64,000 nucleotides of DNA from Aldrovandia affinis (taxonomy: Eukaryota > Chordata > Actinopteri > Notacanthiformes > Halosauridae): assembly GCA_029706075.1 (NCBI GenBank), contig JAINUG010000048.1:1916501-1980500 (forward strand), in the 5' to 3' direction. Below, in pieces: positions 24,721 to 41,558 of the stretch (its first letter is position 1; the number at the start of each line of letters is the position of its first letter). Below the pieces are notes generated by a model that was not told the DNA's origin, made no database searches, and worked only from the letters and a program-made list of their open reading frames with translations. A program made the translations under genes and the position numbers.

Positions 24721-26258
24721 GCAGTACATTGATATAGCCTATTAGTGTTTTGTTCCAAAAGAGAAAACAATGCGATTGTTTTATGTGATTTCATTTCAAC
24801 TAACGTCACGTCAACAGTCAGAGAATGTTAAATGTCTTGCATTCATTAATTCCTTTAACAGTTGACCCAGTCATTCCATGTATTAGATTATATTCAAGTA
24901 CTAGTGCGCCTGATTCAATCTGTCAATTAATAAGCAAGACCTTTATTAGTTTAATTTGGCTTGCTGGTGGTGGTAGAATACATCCAATACAGAGCAGTCC
25001 CTGACTGAGTCCCTGACAGAATCTAACAATAGTGATGTTTGCTGTTGGCCTAGCTATTACAGATATAGAGGGAATATAGTCTAAGCACATCTGTGTGTGC
25101 TCAATGAAAGGTAAGGATTGTAATGATTTAATGCAACAAAACAACCAAGATGTAACTAAAGCTGGACTAAAATGTCCTGTTTCCATTGATTAAAACTAAT
25201 ACGAAAATTATAAAGATGTGTAGGGCGAAGAAGTCCACAATATTAACAAGAAAAAGTTTTAAAAATGTTCATCAATTCCCATTGAAGCAGGCTAGTCAAA
25301 ACAAATAAGATTTTCTCAGAGAAAGCCTACTTGCCTAGGTTTTATGGCTATTGTATTTCTGGATCTATGTGCAATTCACAATGACTAATTGGGGTATCAT
25401 TCAAAGTAATGGCCTTATTATTTTATTTAATAATTTAGAAGAATTAACGCATACTTCCACAAGCTAAACCTTTGGAGAAAAATGAGTGGGAGATTCAGAG
25501 AGATTATTTTTTTGCTGATTTGGTTTTTCATCGGCAATGACTAAGTGCAGCTGGGCCCACAGGTGAATAATGAGTCAGCTCCAGATGCTGGATGGAATCT
25601 TCTAGTCCTTTGGAGTATGAGGTTAGGGACTAGTAGGCCAAAGGATGCATCACTTCACACCAGGTTTGAGAGGGTGCCAATAATAAACAGGGGGGTGGCT
25701 TTCAGACCTTTAAAGAACTTGTTGGCTATAATTATGGTTCTATCTGTAAGACCGCTGTTTCTCCTCCCCCCTCCGTTGTGTGCTGGGAACAGGTTTGAGT
25801 GAGCCTTGAATAATTCAAGGGTTAAGAGAATGCACCGATTCACAGTAATAAATGGGCAGGGCATTGACATGGCTAATGCGTCACTCATGTATATTTTAGC
25901 TAGCAATTCTAGCAAGCTAAGTCACGCAAGCTAATGCCAGCTCATGGGAAGATGGCTTTTCAATATATAAAGGAACTCAGGACTCAAAGTTATTAGAATA
26001 ACACTTGTAGTGGTGAATCAACCTTAGAGAATTGCAGGAAAGGCATATCATCAGGTGAAACTATGCGCTTGCATTTCACACCATGGTCGTTGTCTATTGG
26101 GAATGTTTGCTTATCAGGATTCTGAGGTAGGAACATTGCATCAGCCCTCCCAGAAAAATAAATGTAACAATCTGACTTCACTAATCTGTGCTGGCCTGAG
26201 AGAGGCTATTTTGCGACTGCAAAACAAAATAGAGACCATCTTTGCCCTGCAACTATCT
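24721..26258. other. intronic sequence without recognised features
   Basis: AT-rich unique sequence. A GCTAGC-rich patch lies near 25898-25945. No exon, RNA or transposon is recognised. Confidence 0.5.
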
Positions 26259-26402
26259 TAGTAAATCTGGCCCTGAGTGCCTCCAGCACATGGTCATCTG
26301 CTTTCATCAAGCTTAATAATTAATCCAGTTCCATAGTTAGGGGCTCAGTTGGAACAAAAACCAGTAACGTTTCCAGCACTCCAGGACCAGGGTTGCCTAC
26401 TG
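26259..26402 (-). mobile_element. hAT-like MITE fragment
   Basis: Read on the minus strand it begins CAGTAGGCAACCCTGGTCCT then GGAGTGCTGG. The other end, read inward, gives TAGTAAATCTGGCCCTGAGT, a loose terminal inverted repeat. The 'CCTGGTCCTGGAG' phrase is typical of fish hAT MITE ends. No target duplication could be confirmed. Confidence 0.45.

Positions 26403-30122
<3,720 letters not shown>

Positions 30123-30169
<47 letters not shown>
30123..30169. repeat. (TAA)n microsatellite
   Basis: About 15 uninterrupted TAA units, 20 bases before the solo LTR. Confidence 0.97.
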
Positions 30170-30189
30170 GTAATACATTTTTAAAAGAT

Positions 30190-30830
30190 TGTTATGGTTG
30201 GGCAAAGTTTGAGAGGGAGGGAACTTCCCTTGATTGGAGAGACATGCTGTGAGGGCGTGATCACTTACTGCAGCTGGAGTTGTTGACAAGTTGGCCTGTC
30301 TACAACCTCGACTAGCCACGCCCCCAGCTTGGAGTGCTTTTTAAGGGCCTGCACTTCAGAGAGAAGAGAGAGAGACACCGTCTTTTGGGAAGAAGCCGCT
30401 GTGTGCCGCTGTGCTTTTGCAAAGAGATTTTTATGTATGATGATGTTTTATTTGGAGAGACAGGTTTTGTTTCTTGGCGTTTGCCCGAGCTTTGTTTGTT
30501 TCTGTTTTTGTTATCTTCCTTTCCTTTTGGTTAGAGAGGGGAAGATTAGGGTAGTCAGCTAGCTTCTCGGAAGAATCACTTTTTTTTTTTTTTGTTTTTG
30601 CCGCGGGAGGTAGGGAAGAGATATTCTTTATGAGATTAGTTTAGCTAGCTGTTTTGATTTGTGTTTTGTTTCCCCAGCATTCATGTGAGTATGTCTCTTT
30701 ATTCATCTTGTAAAATAAACTCTGTGTGTTTTTATATATATCCGTCTGACTGGCGGTATTTTGCTGTCGCGTCCCATTTGAGTTCACCACCCAGCTATTG
30801 GAGTGCGGGTGGTTTTTATGGTTCGTAACA
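30190..30830 (+). mobile_element. solo LTR of an LTR retrotransposon (fossil)
   Basis: The 641-bp unit begins TGTTATGG and ends CGTAACA, so it has TG...CA ends with a short inverted repeat. It is flanked by the 4-base target duplication AGAT (30186-30189 and 30831-30834). A TTTTTAAG-type box sits near 30340 and an AATAAA signal at 30714-30719, in LTR order. The 4-base duplication fits Gypsy-type or gammaretrovirus-like insertion; family is not settled. No internal region remains, as expected after LTR-LTR recombination. The exact duplication suggests moderate age. Confidence 0.8.
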
Positions 30831-30834
30831 AGAT

Positions 30835-33687
30835 ACATAGCTAAAATATAATAGTCAGGAATGTTAACAATACTATGTCTTGGTTTTGGCCAGCCCACAT
30901 TACTTGTGATGCAGCTGTCATACCAGTTACTGTCACTAAGCTGTGCCTGTTAGCCACAGACATAGAATATGTTTTTCTGGCAAGGATAACCCCATTGGAT
31001 TACTGTGATAATGAGAATTTCTCTTAATAGGGTGCCCTTGTCAGTTAAAGTATTCTCATTTACACAAGTTAATCTATTGACCCTCTGGCCTGTCCATCAG
31101 CACCACCATGATGTTGAATAATAATGGCTAAGCCAGGATCTCCTTCCAAAGCCTTCTGCCTACACAGGTGGAATGACAGATCGTATTTCAAATTTCAAAG
31201 ATTTTTTTAACCTCATACAGTCCTGTTAAAAAGAAAAAAGGGACTTTAACCCTAACTTATTTAGCCGGGTGGTAAAGATTGGTGAAAAAAGAACGCTATC
31301 TCTTTGGTTCACCTGTGCCAGTGTGAGTGAGTGTGAGGGCTCTTGGCTTGTGTCCGCAATACCAAACTTTATTAAATAAACCCCCGCTTTTCCCACTGTG
31401 GGTTACAGTAAAGGCTAATGCCATGCAGGTGTAGGAAGGCTGCTTCTCTGTGCTACGGCATGACTATGTCATGCAAATGGAAAACCCATATACAGTGCTG
31501 TACTATATAGCAGCAGCAAAAATAGAACTGACTTTTGGAAGCAAGGTAGACAGTATTATTATTCTAAAACCTGGACAGAGATTATTTGCTTCCCTGGAGG
31601 TGTATTTCTGTTATTGTTCATTAGAATTTCTGTACACATTTACTCTGCCATCACTGATATCTCTGCTCCTGCGACGTGACTCTGAACATTCTGTTCTCAG
31701 TGGTGAACATTCCCTGTAACAAGGGAGTGTGAAAATGAGACAGAGAGAGAGGAGGGGCAAGAGGAACCTGGGATAAAGGAATATAGTTCAGAGAGACAGT
31801 GAGAGAACGAGAGAGCAGGCAGACAACACACAATAAGCCAAAAGCATTGCTCAACAGCCCTCTGGATGATATCTCCATCTTGTATTTGCGGTAAATTTTG
31901 TTGTCATTTTGAATTCTAAAGAGGAAGCTCAGCTGAATGGATGGGATGGAGGGGGGGGGGACACCTAGGAAATGTATTTATCCATTCCAGTGATGGGTAT
32001 CCTTTCATGTGGCTTTTAAAACCCAACAGATTACAATGCGCCATTTGAGTAAGCAGACCTCTGATGCTCCTGCAATAGCCAGTCATTTGATGTTGAAGCC
32101 ATGACAAATATATATATTCTTTGAATACACGATGACAGCTCTGCTGCGAATGGTGTTCAGAAGTTGGCACTAAGTGCCAAAAATAAATTCAGCAGACGGC
32201 AGGTGGTTTGTTCCCACAACAAACTCAAATTCTGACAGCAGCCATGTGACTATTGCATTGCAGTTATCTGTATGAGAATTCCAAGGTAAAAATAAAAGAA
32301 ATGGTAGAAACTAGATTTGTGCGTGTGTGAAGTGGAGGTAGGTCTATAAAGAGGGAAAATGTCAATTGCAGCAATGAACCTTTTCACAGAAGAACTGGTC
32401 TCCTGTATAACTGTTCACAACAGACTCAAGTGGCAGGATACACAGTCACAAGTTCAGAGTTCACAGGTTAGAAGATGATGTCAAAACAAGTAGGAAAGAA
32501 ACTCTTCAGAGTATATGTTATGAAAAAGTGTTTAATATGCACATTTTATACACATATACACCTTTTCTGTTCAAACCAGACGCAAGTGTCAACTCCACTG
32601 ACATGCTCATATGGAGCAATGCCATTGGTTGTTGCTGGTCGTTGCTGTCTTTTTTCAGACACAGCTGCCTGAACGTGTTTATGACCCATTCATCAAATAA
32701 TACTTGAGGCCAGTCAGGCTAAAATGTCAAGAGGCAGACAAGCAGTCCAATTCCAACTGAACAGAAAAATGCACGATTCAATATCTGAGCAGATTTTTCA
32801 ACGTCACCATCTTGACTTCATTTAAAAGAAAATGAGGCCAGGAGCAACGAGAAGGGAATACTTGGGGACTGCTTGACAGATGGATGGACAGCACACACAT
32901 ATCTATGCTGCTTATGTGTGCTTACCCGGACATAGATTAATGTGGAGTGACAAACATAGTCAACGATATTGCAACACTATCAGATACTACTCTCCCACAC
33001 TTCTTCCGTCTTCAGGGTCGAGAAGGAGCGGTCTCATACTGCAAAATAAATGCGACCAAATAAACAAAAAACAAATAAACAAAAACTATAATACTAAGAA
33101 ATACAAAAAAAGTCCAATGAAGCACAAGAACATACCTTAAAATGATTAATGTGGCTAGCCTCTGTCCTTGCTACAGGGAGGCAATTCAAAATTATCCTGG
33201 ACTTCGATGATACAAGCAAAAAAGGTTTGAAACACCCCTTTCTGCTCTTGCTATCTCCCCCACCCCCCGGCCCGTCATCCTTTTTCGGGTCCCTGGCGTC
33301 GTTACTGTGCTCATTAAGCTCGCTGACGTTTGTTACCAGGGCTCGTTTGTGTGAACCTGAAAGAGCCAGTGGAGGAACTAGGGGAGAGCTACGAGTCGAG
33401 AGCTGGGAGGCATGGGATATTGAAGCGGGGTGCGCTTGTGTGTCTGTGTCTTTGTGTCGGTGGGGGGAAGGGGAGGAGGGGGGTGAAAAGTAATATTAAA
33501 TGACAGACACGTGACCCTGGTGGTGCTTTGCAGGGTGTCACTGGGTCACCCTCATCAGAGACACCCCCTGGATTCCTCTGCCCCCGTGCCCTGGCCTGTC
33601 TCTCTCCATTGCTCATGTATTGAGAATGGCAGGAGCCCGACTTTCCCCTGGGGCTGCAGGTTTTTCAAAGAGTGAAAAAATCCTTTT
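30835..33687. other. intronic sequence without recognised features
   Basis: A GAGA-rich patch lies near 31740-31830 and a G-run near 31950. No exon or transposon is recognised. Confidence 0.5.
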
Positions 33688-33901
<214 letters not shown>

Positions 33902-35192
33902 AATATGGTAGGTGAGCCATGCTCAAAAGTTGCAGAACGAAGAAAGGGGATACAGGGGATATGACTGGAAAGAGGAAGGTAACAAAAAAAACACAATATT
34001 GGGCTATTAGAAACATCTTCAGGAAGGCCAGAGCTTGTGATCTGCTTAAAAACATCCCTCAGTGCCCTGATTACATCACGCTGGAATGGCTTTAGAAGAC
34101 CCTCGCAAGCTGCCGGCCAACGCACTCGAGAAACCTCAGCTGTGACATAAGGACTGTGGCCCAGACGGTCAGCGGTCAGTCAACAGCGCACAGCTGAGTT
34201 GAGCACTTTCCACTTCATCGTGGAGAGAACCATCTGCCACCGCCATCCGCATGATCCACTGACCACCTGCTCCACGTAGCCATTAACACCAGACAGAGCC
34301 ACAATGATTTCAGAGGGAGCTGGTCAGCAACAGCCTCCAACACCAAAATGGCCAGGGGCTAGGGTATTTACTTTGCCTTTTGTTCAGCACTGCTGTTAAG
34401 CCTTTCCCTATCTCTCAGTCTGTATGACACTGTACACTGGGTTAAAATTGGATACATACAGTGTGGCACATACACTTCTCTATGCATCAATAAGAAACCT
34501 TGCTTTATGAAATGAAATTTAATAGGGGCTTTTTAATGTCAAAATGTGCAAACTGTTTTATACTGTGTGAGTGGGACATTTGAAAAAATCTGGCAAAATG
34601 TGACCGTGTCAAAAGTTACGATAGATTTGAAAAAGTATAAAAGCAGCATCTAAAAAGTTGTATATATCTTGGGCAATGGTTCATTTCTACACAAATGATT
34701 TTTCAAGGTAAAATGATACACATGGTGAAATGGGTGCGCATAAAAAGAAAAAGATTTTGCTTGCTACTAAATAAATAAATAAATAATACAAAGACAATAA
34801 GTCAAACCTGGTTCAAAGGCAAATAATAAGGTACTGATTATTTCATTATGCTTTTGTTTACACTAAGCTATTGAAGGAACCAGAGGAAGACTGTTATTTC
34901 ATTAGTCATGGACCTCTATTGTTTAAATAAAGTAAGGAATTTGAATTTAATAATCAATTTCAATGCTCCATTCTTTTCACCGGGTATGGTCGCACAGGGG
35001 CATAAGGACTAAGGACCCCTATCTTGAATACATTCTCAGATTGCTACATCCAGAACCTCAAGAGAACCTAAAGCAGATAATCCGTATTTGATTTTATGTT
35101 CAACAAGAAACCATTTTATGATCAAAACATATATATCCACCCTCTGGGGCTTTTACAGTAGGCCCCTAACAAAGGCCTTCTAACAGTTCAAC
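33902..35192. other. intronic sequence without recognised features
   Basis: A short AAAT run lies near 34768-34786. The rest is AT-rich with no recognised element. Confidence 0.5.
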
Positions 35193-35335
35193 GTTAGTCT
35201 TTACACAAGTTTGTGTTTTGAGTCTTTTCACATGTCTTTGCTTTAGTCTTAACACATCTGGAATTGTGTTTTACACATGTCTGTGTTTTAGTCTTTACAC
35301 ATTTCTGGATTTGAGTCTTTACACATGTCAGTGTT
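35193..35335. repeat. small minisatellite, unit about 26-30 bp
   Basis: Imperfect repeats of a phrase like TTAGTCTTTACACATGTCTG then TGTTT occur about five to six times, with variants such as TTGAGTCTTTTCACATGTC and TTAGTCTTAACACATC. Confidence 0.8.
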
Positions 35336-36495
35336 GTCCTCAGTTCCTTCAACCCTTGTCACGGGGCCCAGTGAGCCTTTCCTCACTTCTACAATGATCC
35401 TTTCAAACACGTCAAATTTGCTGCACACCATTACCTTTCCCCAGAATCCTTGCAGTTGCTGAGTCTAACAAGGCAGGCCTAAATGCAGAGGGATGATATA
35501 ACCTGTTGCTTTTCAGAGAAAAAAGCTTTTCGGGCACGGCAAACTGCTCACATACTGCCCCGCATTTTAGCTACCAAAAGACACATGTGCCCTGTTCCTT
35601 CTTCATACCAGTAATCCTCGAAAGGCACACACTTTCATGCTCGTGGCTACATTAATGATACTGGAGAAATCTGTACTCCACTGTAGAGGGGGAAAAACCC
35701 TGACGGTGCATTAAAATTACAATGATTCAATGCCATAACTGCACAATTATCACTAAGGGGTCACAGTGCACAGACTGGGCCGTGAATAAGGAGCACATTA
35801 GGGAAGATTTACAGGGGCTGGGGCTAATCCAGCTCGGAAAACGAGAGAGCGTGACTGCAAAAGCCGTCATTATTTCAATTCCTTTTTAAAAAGGCTATGC
35901 AAGGCCTCCGGTGCAGCTGTGACCAAAATAAGGAACAGTCATTTGAAAGTTCTTCCCTGATATATTTAGAAATCTCAGTTACACACATGCATGCATGCAC
36001 ACACGCTTTGCATCTGTGCTGTCTGTGCAGCATGTGTGCAAAGCCCATCCCCTTTCTCAGTTTATCTATGTGCGAGAGAAGGCAACGCATCCACAATATT
36101 CAGGAGTCTATTCGAAGATTTAATCATAACCAGATAAGTTACTGACTTAGAGATATTTAAGGGGATAATGCTTTATGGTGAGAATTTTCAATATATTAAA
36201 GATCTGACACTATGATTTCAAGTAATGAACAGCAAGGTAAAGTACAGGGAGTCATTCAGTCAATGAATTAGAGGGGTCAGCAAAAAAGCATTGATAAGGC
36301 CCCTAAGGTAAGATAGCTAGCTGGAAGAACAATGCAAACATGCCTGCTGCAAGACATGGCATCACAAGTGCAGTGACCAAAAGCTCCTAGGCTTATAAAC
36401 CTTGTTCATCTTATAACATTTACAGATTTCCTACATATTATCTTGAAAATGAGCTAGCTAGTCATAATATTATATTATATACTATATATATATAT
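35336..36495. other. intronic sequence ending in an AT run
   Basis: No recognised element apart from a short TATA run (about 36471-36495) that received the LTR insertion at 36496. Confidence 0.5.
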
Positions 36496-37082
36496 TGTGG
36501 TGTCCCCAAGGGTTGGGCGACACACACGGACCTTACAGAGGGCGTAGGCAAGTTCAAGAACACAGAGGAGGCAGTATTCAAAAACAAAATAAATGATTTA
36601 TTAAACTAACTCTTGACAACACAAAACAAAGGGTGGGGTCTTCAGGGGAATACAAACACACAAAGTCTGCAATCCATATCTCGTTGCCAATGTCCGTAAT
36701 CCTATTCAAAATCCAAGTCAGTTCCACAATCCAGTCCGTAGTCGAAATCCGAAGGGGGGTACTCAAACAATCCGGTCAAACACAAAAACACTCCAAAACA
36801 CTCTCTCTAAGTCCTGGCTGGTCAAAGACTTCACAGGTTCTCTCTCTCTCTCTCCTTCAACACACTCAACTCCTTCCCAAACACGTTCCTACTCCTCTCA
36901 ACGTGTGTCACAGGATCAGCCCTTTAAATAGGCCTTGAAATTGCCTTCAGCTGGTTGTTAGTCCCATTGCCTTTACTCCGTTCAGGTGTTACTGTGGCCT
37001 GCTGGGAAATTTAGTGTTTTTGGGTTTCCATGTGTTGGAGGCCAGGCAGCTATTTCCTTGTGCAGCCCCTTTGGCTGCCACA
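36496..37082 (-). mobile_element. second solo LTR, minus orientation (fossil)
   Basis: Read on the minus strand, the 587-bp unit begins TGTGGCAGCC and ends GGGGACACCACA. A TATTTAAAGG promoter-type box and, further on, an AATAAA signal lie in LTR order. It sits inside an AT repeat; TATAT flanks both sides and is compatible with a 5-base duplication, though the simple repeat makes this ambiguous. No internal region is present. It differs in sequence from the LTR at 30190. Family is not assigned. Confidence 0.72.
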
Positions 37083-37182
37083 TATATATATATATAAGTA
37101 TATATATATATCAAGTCCTATATACTATATATCACAAATCACTAATACTTTATATCAAAATCCAATATAGTAAAGTAATATA
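37083..37182. repeat. (AT)n-rich sequence
   Basis: TATA runs at 37083-37112, the far half of the AT repeat split by the LTR, then AT-rich sequence up to the Tc1 element. Confidence 0.7.
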
Positions 37183-37724
37183 CAGGTAACTGCCAAACTA
37201 AAGGAAACTTGAGTAAATGAAAGGTTCTGCTGGCTCTGTTATGGTGTGGGGTTCATTTTCCTGGCATGGTTTAGGTCCATTCAACCCCTTAGAGGTCAAG
37301 ATGAACAGCAATGCATACAAAGCCAGTCTGAGTGATCACCTTCATCCTATGGTAAAGCATTTCTATTCTGATGGGAGTGGTCTCTTCCAGCATGACAATG
37401 CTCCATGCAGAGGCACGAGCGCTCACTGAAAGATTTTATGAGCATGAAAACGATGCAAACCATATTTCTTGGTCGTCTCAGTCACCAGATCCCAACCCAG
37501 TTGGGAGGTCCTGGAGCAGTACCTGAGACAGTGTTTTCCACCACCATCAACAAAATCACCAAATGATGGGATTTATCATGGAAGAATGGTGTTGCATCCC
37601 TCCAATAGAGCTCCAGACACTTAGAATCTATGCTGAGGTGCTCTGAAGCTGTTATGGTGGCTTGTGGAGGCCCAACGCCCTATTAAGACACTTTATGTTG
37701 GTATTTCCTTTATTTTGGCAGTTG
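37183..37724 (+). mobile_element. Tc1/mariner element, internally deleted
   Basis: The ends are inverted repeats: left CAGGTAACTGCCAAACTAAA, and right (read inward) CAACTGCCAAAATAAAGGAA, each next to TA. The first half of the transposase, including the DNA-binding domain, is missing: the left end leads almost directly into the catalytic part. Residues such as GSVMVWGSFSWHGLGPFNPL and LFQHDNAPC (holding the second catalytic Asp) are readable at 37217-37429. Later SQSPDPNP and WRSWSS-like remnants appear out of frame. Dead. Same family as 41091-41558. Confidence 0.88.
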
Positions 37725-39159
37725 TAATTATTTTAATTATTTGGTTATCTCTATTCTCTATATATCAGCAAACTAAAGCATGGATTATGTTCATGAATAA
37801 TGTACACATAGTAGCTGGATTAATGTTAGGCAGCTATTGTAGCTAAGTATGTATTTTATCTTGCTAGAAAGCTAAGCTAGCACAAAAAAAATAATCCAAG
37901 TACACCTTACTATACATTACTATATTTCCATTTTTTATTGTATGAAATTAAAATAAAGCTAAATGTAGATAATGATTAATACAAAATAACAATAAATGAA
38001 AACGTTTAGCCCCGATTTCACACTTTTAATAGCCATAAACAAGAAATAGTTATTTAGAAATTCCTGTTGAACTATGGCATGCATGTTGGCTCAACACCTT
38101 AGATCATGCAATGAGTCAGCAATTGCTCTTGTGAAGTACCTACAAAGCTGCAAGTTACTTTCCAGCAGGCTTGAAACGATCGGCCAATTACTATTAATTG
38201 TCAGGTTTCATAAGTCGCGAGGGACTACCAACAACCAATGATAAACAAACATTCAATACTCTAGTGTGCCAACAAGAAATAGCTGTTTCCTGTATAAGGA
38301 CAGGACAGTAAAGCAGTGAGACAGCAGGATGTAAAGTCTGAACAGAAATGGAGGATGAGGAATATATTGAGCTGTGGGTCCATTTGATCCATCCAGACAA
38401 TGGAAGTACGGTGAGAGGAACGAAAAAAATATATTAAAAGGCAGTGTCACAGAAAGTTGGCACCTGGTATTTTGAGTTATTGTTCAGTGATTTATAATCT
38501 TACAGGGCAATGGCGAGAGGGTGTTACCTTAACCAGCTCTGAAGGCCAACGCCTGAGGTCTCACATCATGATTTGAAAACTGAGCGGTCGGGCAATCCCG
38601 ACTCCAGCCAATTGTGCAATAGCCATGTCAGTATGTGTGCTATATGCATTCGTAGTAGAGTCTTTCTTAACTTTCATGTATTGCAATATATGTGCCAGGC
38701 CTGGGTAAAAAAACTGGAAAAGCAAATATCTACACAGGGACGCATGCAGTTCACTGTGAAGCAGGAACGTTTGGTAGCCTCTGAAGGTTTAGTAGCCCGG
38801 GGACATTTGGTCCTTACACTGGCTGTAAATCCTCCCTGCTTTAAAGCTGCTTGGCGGCAGCCAGGCAAAAAGATGCCCACGACAGTCCTGACCGGGCTCC
38901 TGACAGTAGCGCTTACGTCAAGCAGATAAATTATTGAAGCGGTCATTAGAGAGAGAGGCAAAGCACATTGCTGAAGCACAAAAGAACGAAGTACGGGAGA
39001 AATGAGTCCTGCAGGAAGGAAAATAAAAATGGCAAATCTATTACCTTTCTGAAATTACCTTCTCCTGCTTAAAAGGCAACCGTTGCTGTAGTTATCTTTT
39101 TTTTTTGTGAAGTGTGATGCGTGGATTAAATGACTATTGAAATGACTAAATGATTAGAT
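37725..39159. other. intronic sequence without recognised features
   Basis: Unique-looking. A 118-codon frame at 38573-38929 has no recognisable domain. Confidence 0.5.
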
Positions 39160-39360
39160 GACAGGGAAGCGGTTTGTAGTTGTTTGGGAGTTCGTGAGCA
39201 GACTGTTTTATGTTTAATTTCTAGATGTAGCACTGCAATCATGCCATCAAACAAGGTACTTAACTTGAATTGTTTCAGTGAAATATTCAGCTGTATAAAT
39301 GGAAAACATATACAAGTCACACTGGGTAGAGGGTGAGCAAATAATTCATGTTAATAATGA
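39160..39360 (+). mobile_element. tRNA-derived SINE, copy 5
   Basis: The tRNA-like head is badly decayed. The body is clear: AACAAGGTACTTAACTTGAA then TTGTTTCAGTG, and TTCAGCTGTATAAATGG. The tail is AAGTCACACTGGGTAGAGGG, ending in TTAATAATGA. Confidence 0.8.
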
Positions 39361-41090
39361 CCAAAGCAGCTGGTTGATAGCACAGACAGTTAAAAAACAA
39401 CAACTATAAAAAAAACATGAAAACACTTTCCCAGAAAGTAGTTATGCCCAAGTTTGGATAAGCTCAAACTTAACAAGATGTCCTATGACTCCTGACTATC
39501 AAGGGAATATTTCTGCTGTGGCCGATTCTTCTCCTGGGGCCACATGCTATAGTAGAAGGTTGAAAAAACTATTAGTGTGTCCCAGAACAATATTGTCAGG
39601 AAATTGACACTCAAGCGCCTCTCTTCCCCACGCCAGCTACCCCAAAACCAATTACACAGAGGACTTGGCCCATGCCCAGCCCCCTCACTTCTTCTCCAGG
39701 GCCCTCCATTGCAGAGCTACTGCTCTGACAATACAGCACCCCCCAGGGGAGGACAGTTGGAGGTTTGAGCTCTATAGAGGAATTGTTCAGCTGCTATATG
39801 GGGGTTACAGGCAACCTCCTGTAACCCCCCCCTCCCCTCCCCCCACATTGCCACTGGCCCCCCTCTGTGTTTTTGGTGGAAAAGGCTGACTTAAGTCAGG
39901 GTTCCAGGCAAAAGTCTGGATAACAATCAATGCCTGTGCAGAGAGCGATGAAGAGTCATTAAATTTAGCTGGAGGGATGCTAGGATTGAAGAAGCCCAGT
40001 CAGGTCTTACCATTTGAAACTGACAGCAACAATAAAAGGCATAATCAAGACAACATCAATGATAGCATGACCTGCACAGCCATGACTAAATAGTAATCTC
40101 TTAAAATACGATTAGTGGTTTCTGATGAAAATATTTAATCAGAGCTCAATTTCAATCCTACAATGAAAAATACTACGGTTTCAAAGCAAAGCCAACATAA
40201 CAATATTGCATCTTATACGGAGGCCACTGATATGTCACCTGCACATCATATACTGTTTGTACACTGTATATATATATATATATAAACTGTATGTATTTAC
40301 TGAACGTTTTTGATAAATGAATACAATATAAATGGTTAAGGCAAGGTATCTGCAAATAAGTGTCGGTAATATTTGCTTTTAAGCAATAAGTGCCTTTTAT
40401 TTTGTGTTTTAAAATGCTGTGGCAATACAATCCTTCCCAATGAAGCTCGCTTAAATTGAACTGAAGTGAGTCAGCGCATCATCGCAGAAAATACATACAA
40501 ATTATTTTTGCTCTGCCTTGAGAGTTACCGTCTCCACCTGGGGGTCCTTTTAAAGGCTTGCTGGTGTGTGTGAAGCACCATCTCCTTCTTGCCCTTAAAC
40601 TATCTTTCAAGTTAAACGTTTTGAGATGGATGATAAAAGTATGGTTGAAATGGCTGTGCAGTTACTAAACCAAAGCTCAAAAGGCTGTCCACATGCGCTC
40701 TTTTCTATGATGTAGACGCTGTTTGTGTTCTGTGGTCAAAGTATACATATTAGTTACAACAAAAGGAGTGCCCGCCTCTCTGCTCCTTTCATCTTCACAG
40801 GCTTTCGAAAGACACAATGGGTTTTTTTAATGAAAAAGGCACCTGGCGTGGCTGTATTAGGAAATAAAACCCAGGAAGCATGCTAAAAGGAATAAGCTCC
40901 TACTGTTACTTATTGTGATAGCCACTGATTTGGCATGTAAATGGTATGCCCAGTTAAACACTTTTATTGATGTTTTTGTGAACTATTACTACATTATAAG
41001 AAACCAACCTCAGGGGCCATCTATATTCCCATATCAGTCACACACACAGGTAATTTCATCCTGTTACAAAATCAATCACAATACATACAG
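39361..41090. other. intronic sequence with a short TA repeat
   Basis: A TA run lies at about 40265-40285. A C-rich patch is near 39826-39845. No exon or transposon is recognised. Confidence 0.5.
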
Positions 41091-41558
41091 TATTCCTGGT
41101 ATGGTTCACTCAACCCCTTAGAGGGAAAGTTAACATCAATAAATACAATGCCATTTTAAATGATCAGCTTCATCCTATGGTGAAGCATTTCTATCCTGGT
41201 GGGAGTGATCTCTTCTGGGATAACACTGTCCCCATCCACAGGGCAAGAGTGGTCAGTGATTAGTTCTATGAGCATGAAAACCATCTAAACCGTATTCCAT
41301 GGCTGTCTCAGTCACCAGACCTCAACCCAATTGAACACTTATGGGAGATTCTGGAGCCGCGCCTGAAACTGCGTTTTCCACTACCATCAATAAAACACCA
41401 AATGATGGAATTTCTTGTGGAAGAATGATCTTGTATCCCTCAAAGAGAGGTTCCAGATACTTGTAAAATCTATCTCAATGAGCATTGGTGGCTCATGGTG
41501 TCGCAACATCCTATTAAGACACATTATGTTGGTGGTTCCTTTATTTTGGCTGTACCTG
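41091..41558 (+). mobile_element. Tc1/mariner element, 5'-truncated copy
   Basis: Homologous to 37183-37724 from the catalytic region onward: TTCACTCAACCCCTTAGAGG, a CATCCTATGGTGAAGCATTT block, and SPDLNPIEHLWEILEPRLKL readable near 41318-41378. It ends in TTTATTTTGGCTGTACCTG before TA. No left terminal repeat is found. Frame breaks and stops make it inactive. Confidence 0.85.

Noticed and set aside
31223-31409. Short LTR-like unit (TGTTAA start, AATAAA, TTACA end)
   Set aside because: No matching target duplication and no convincing inverted ends; too weak to annotate.
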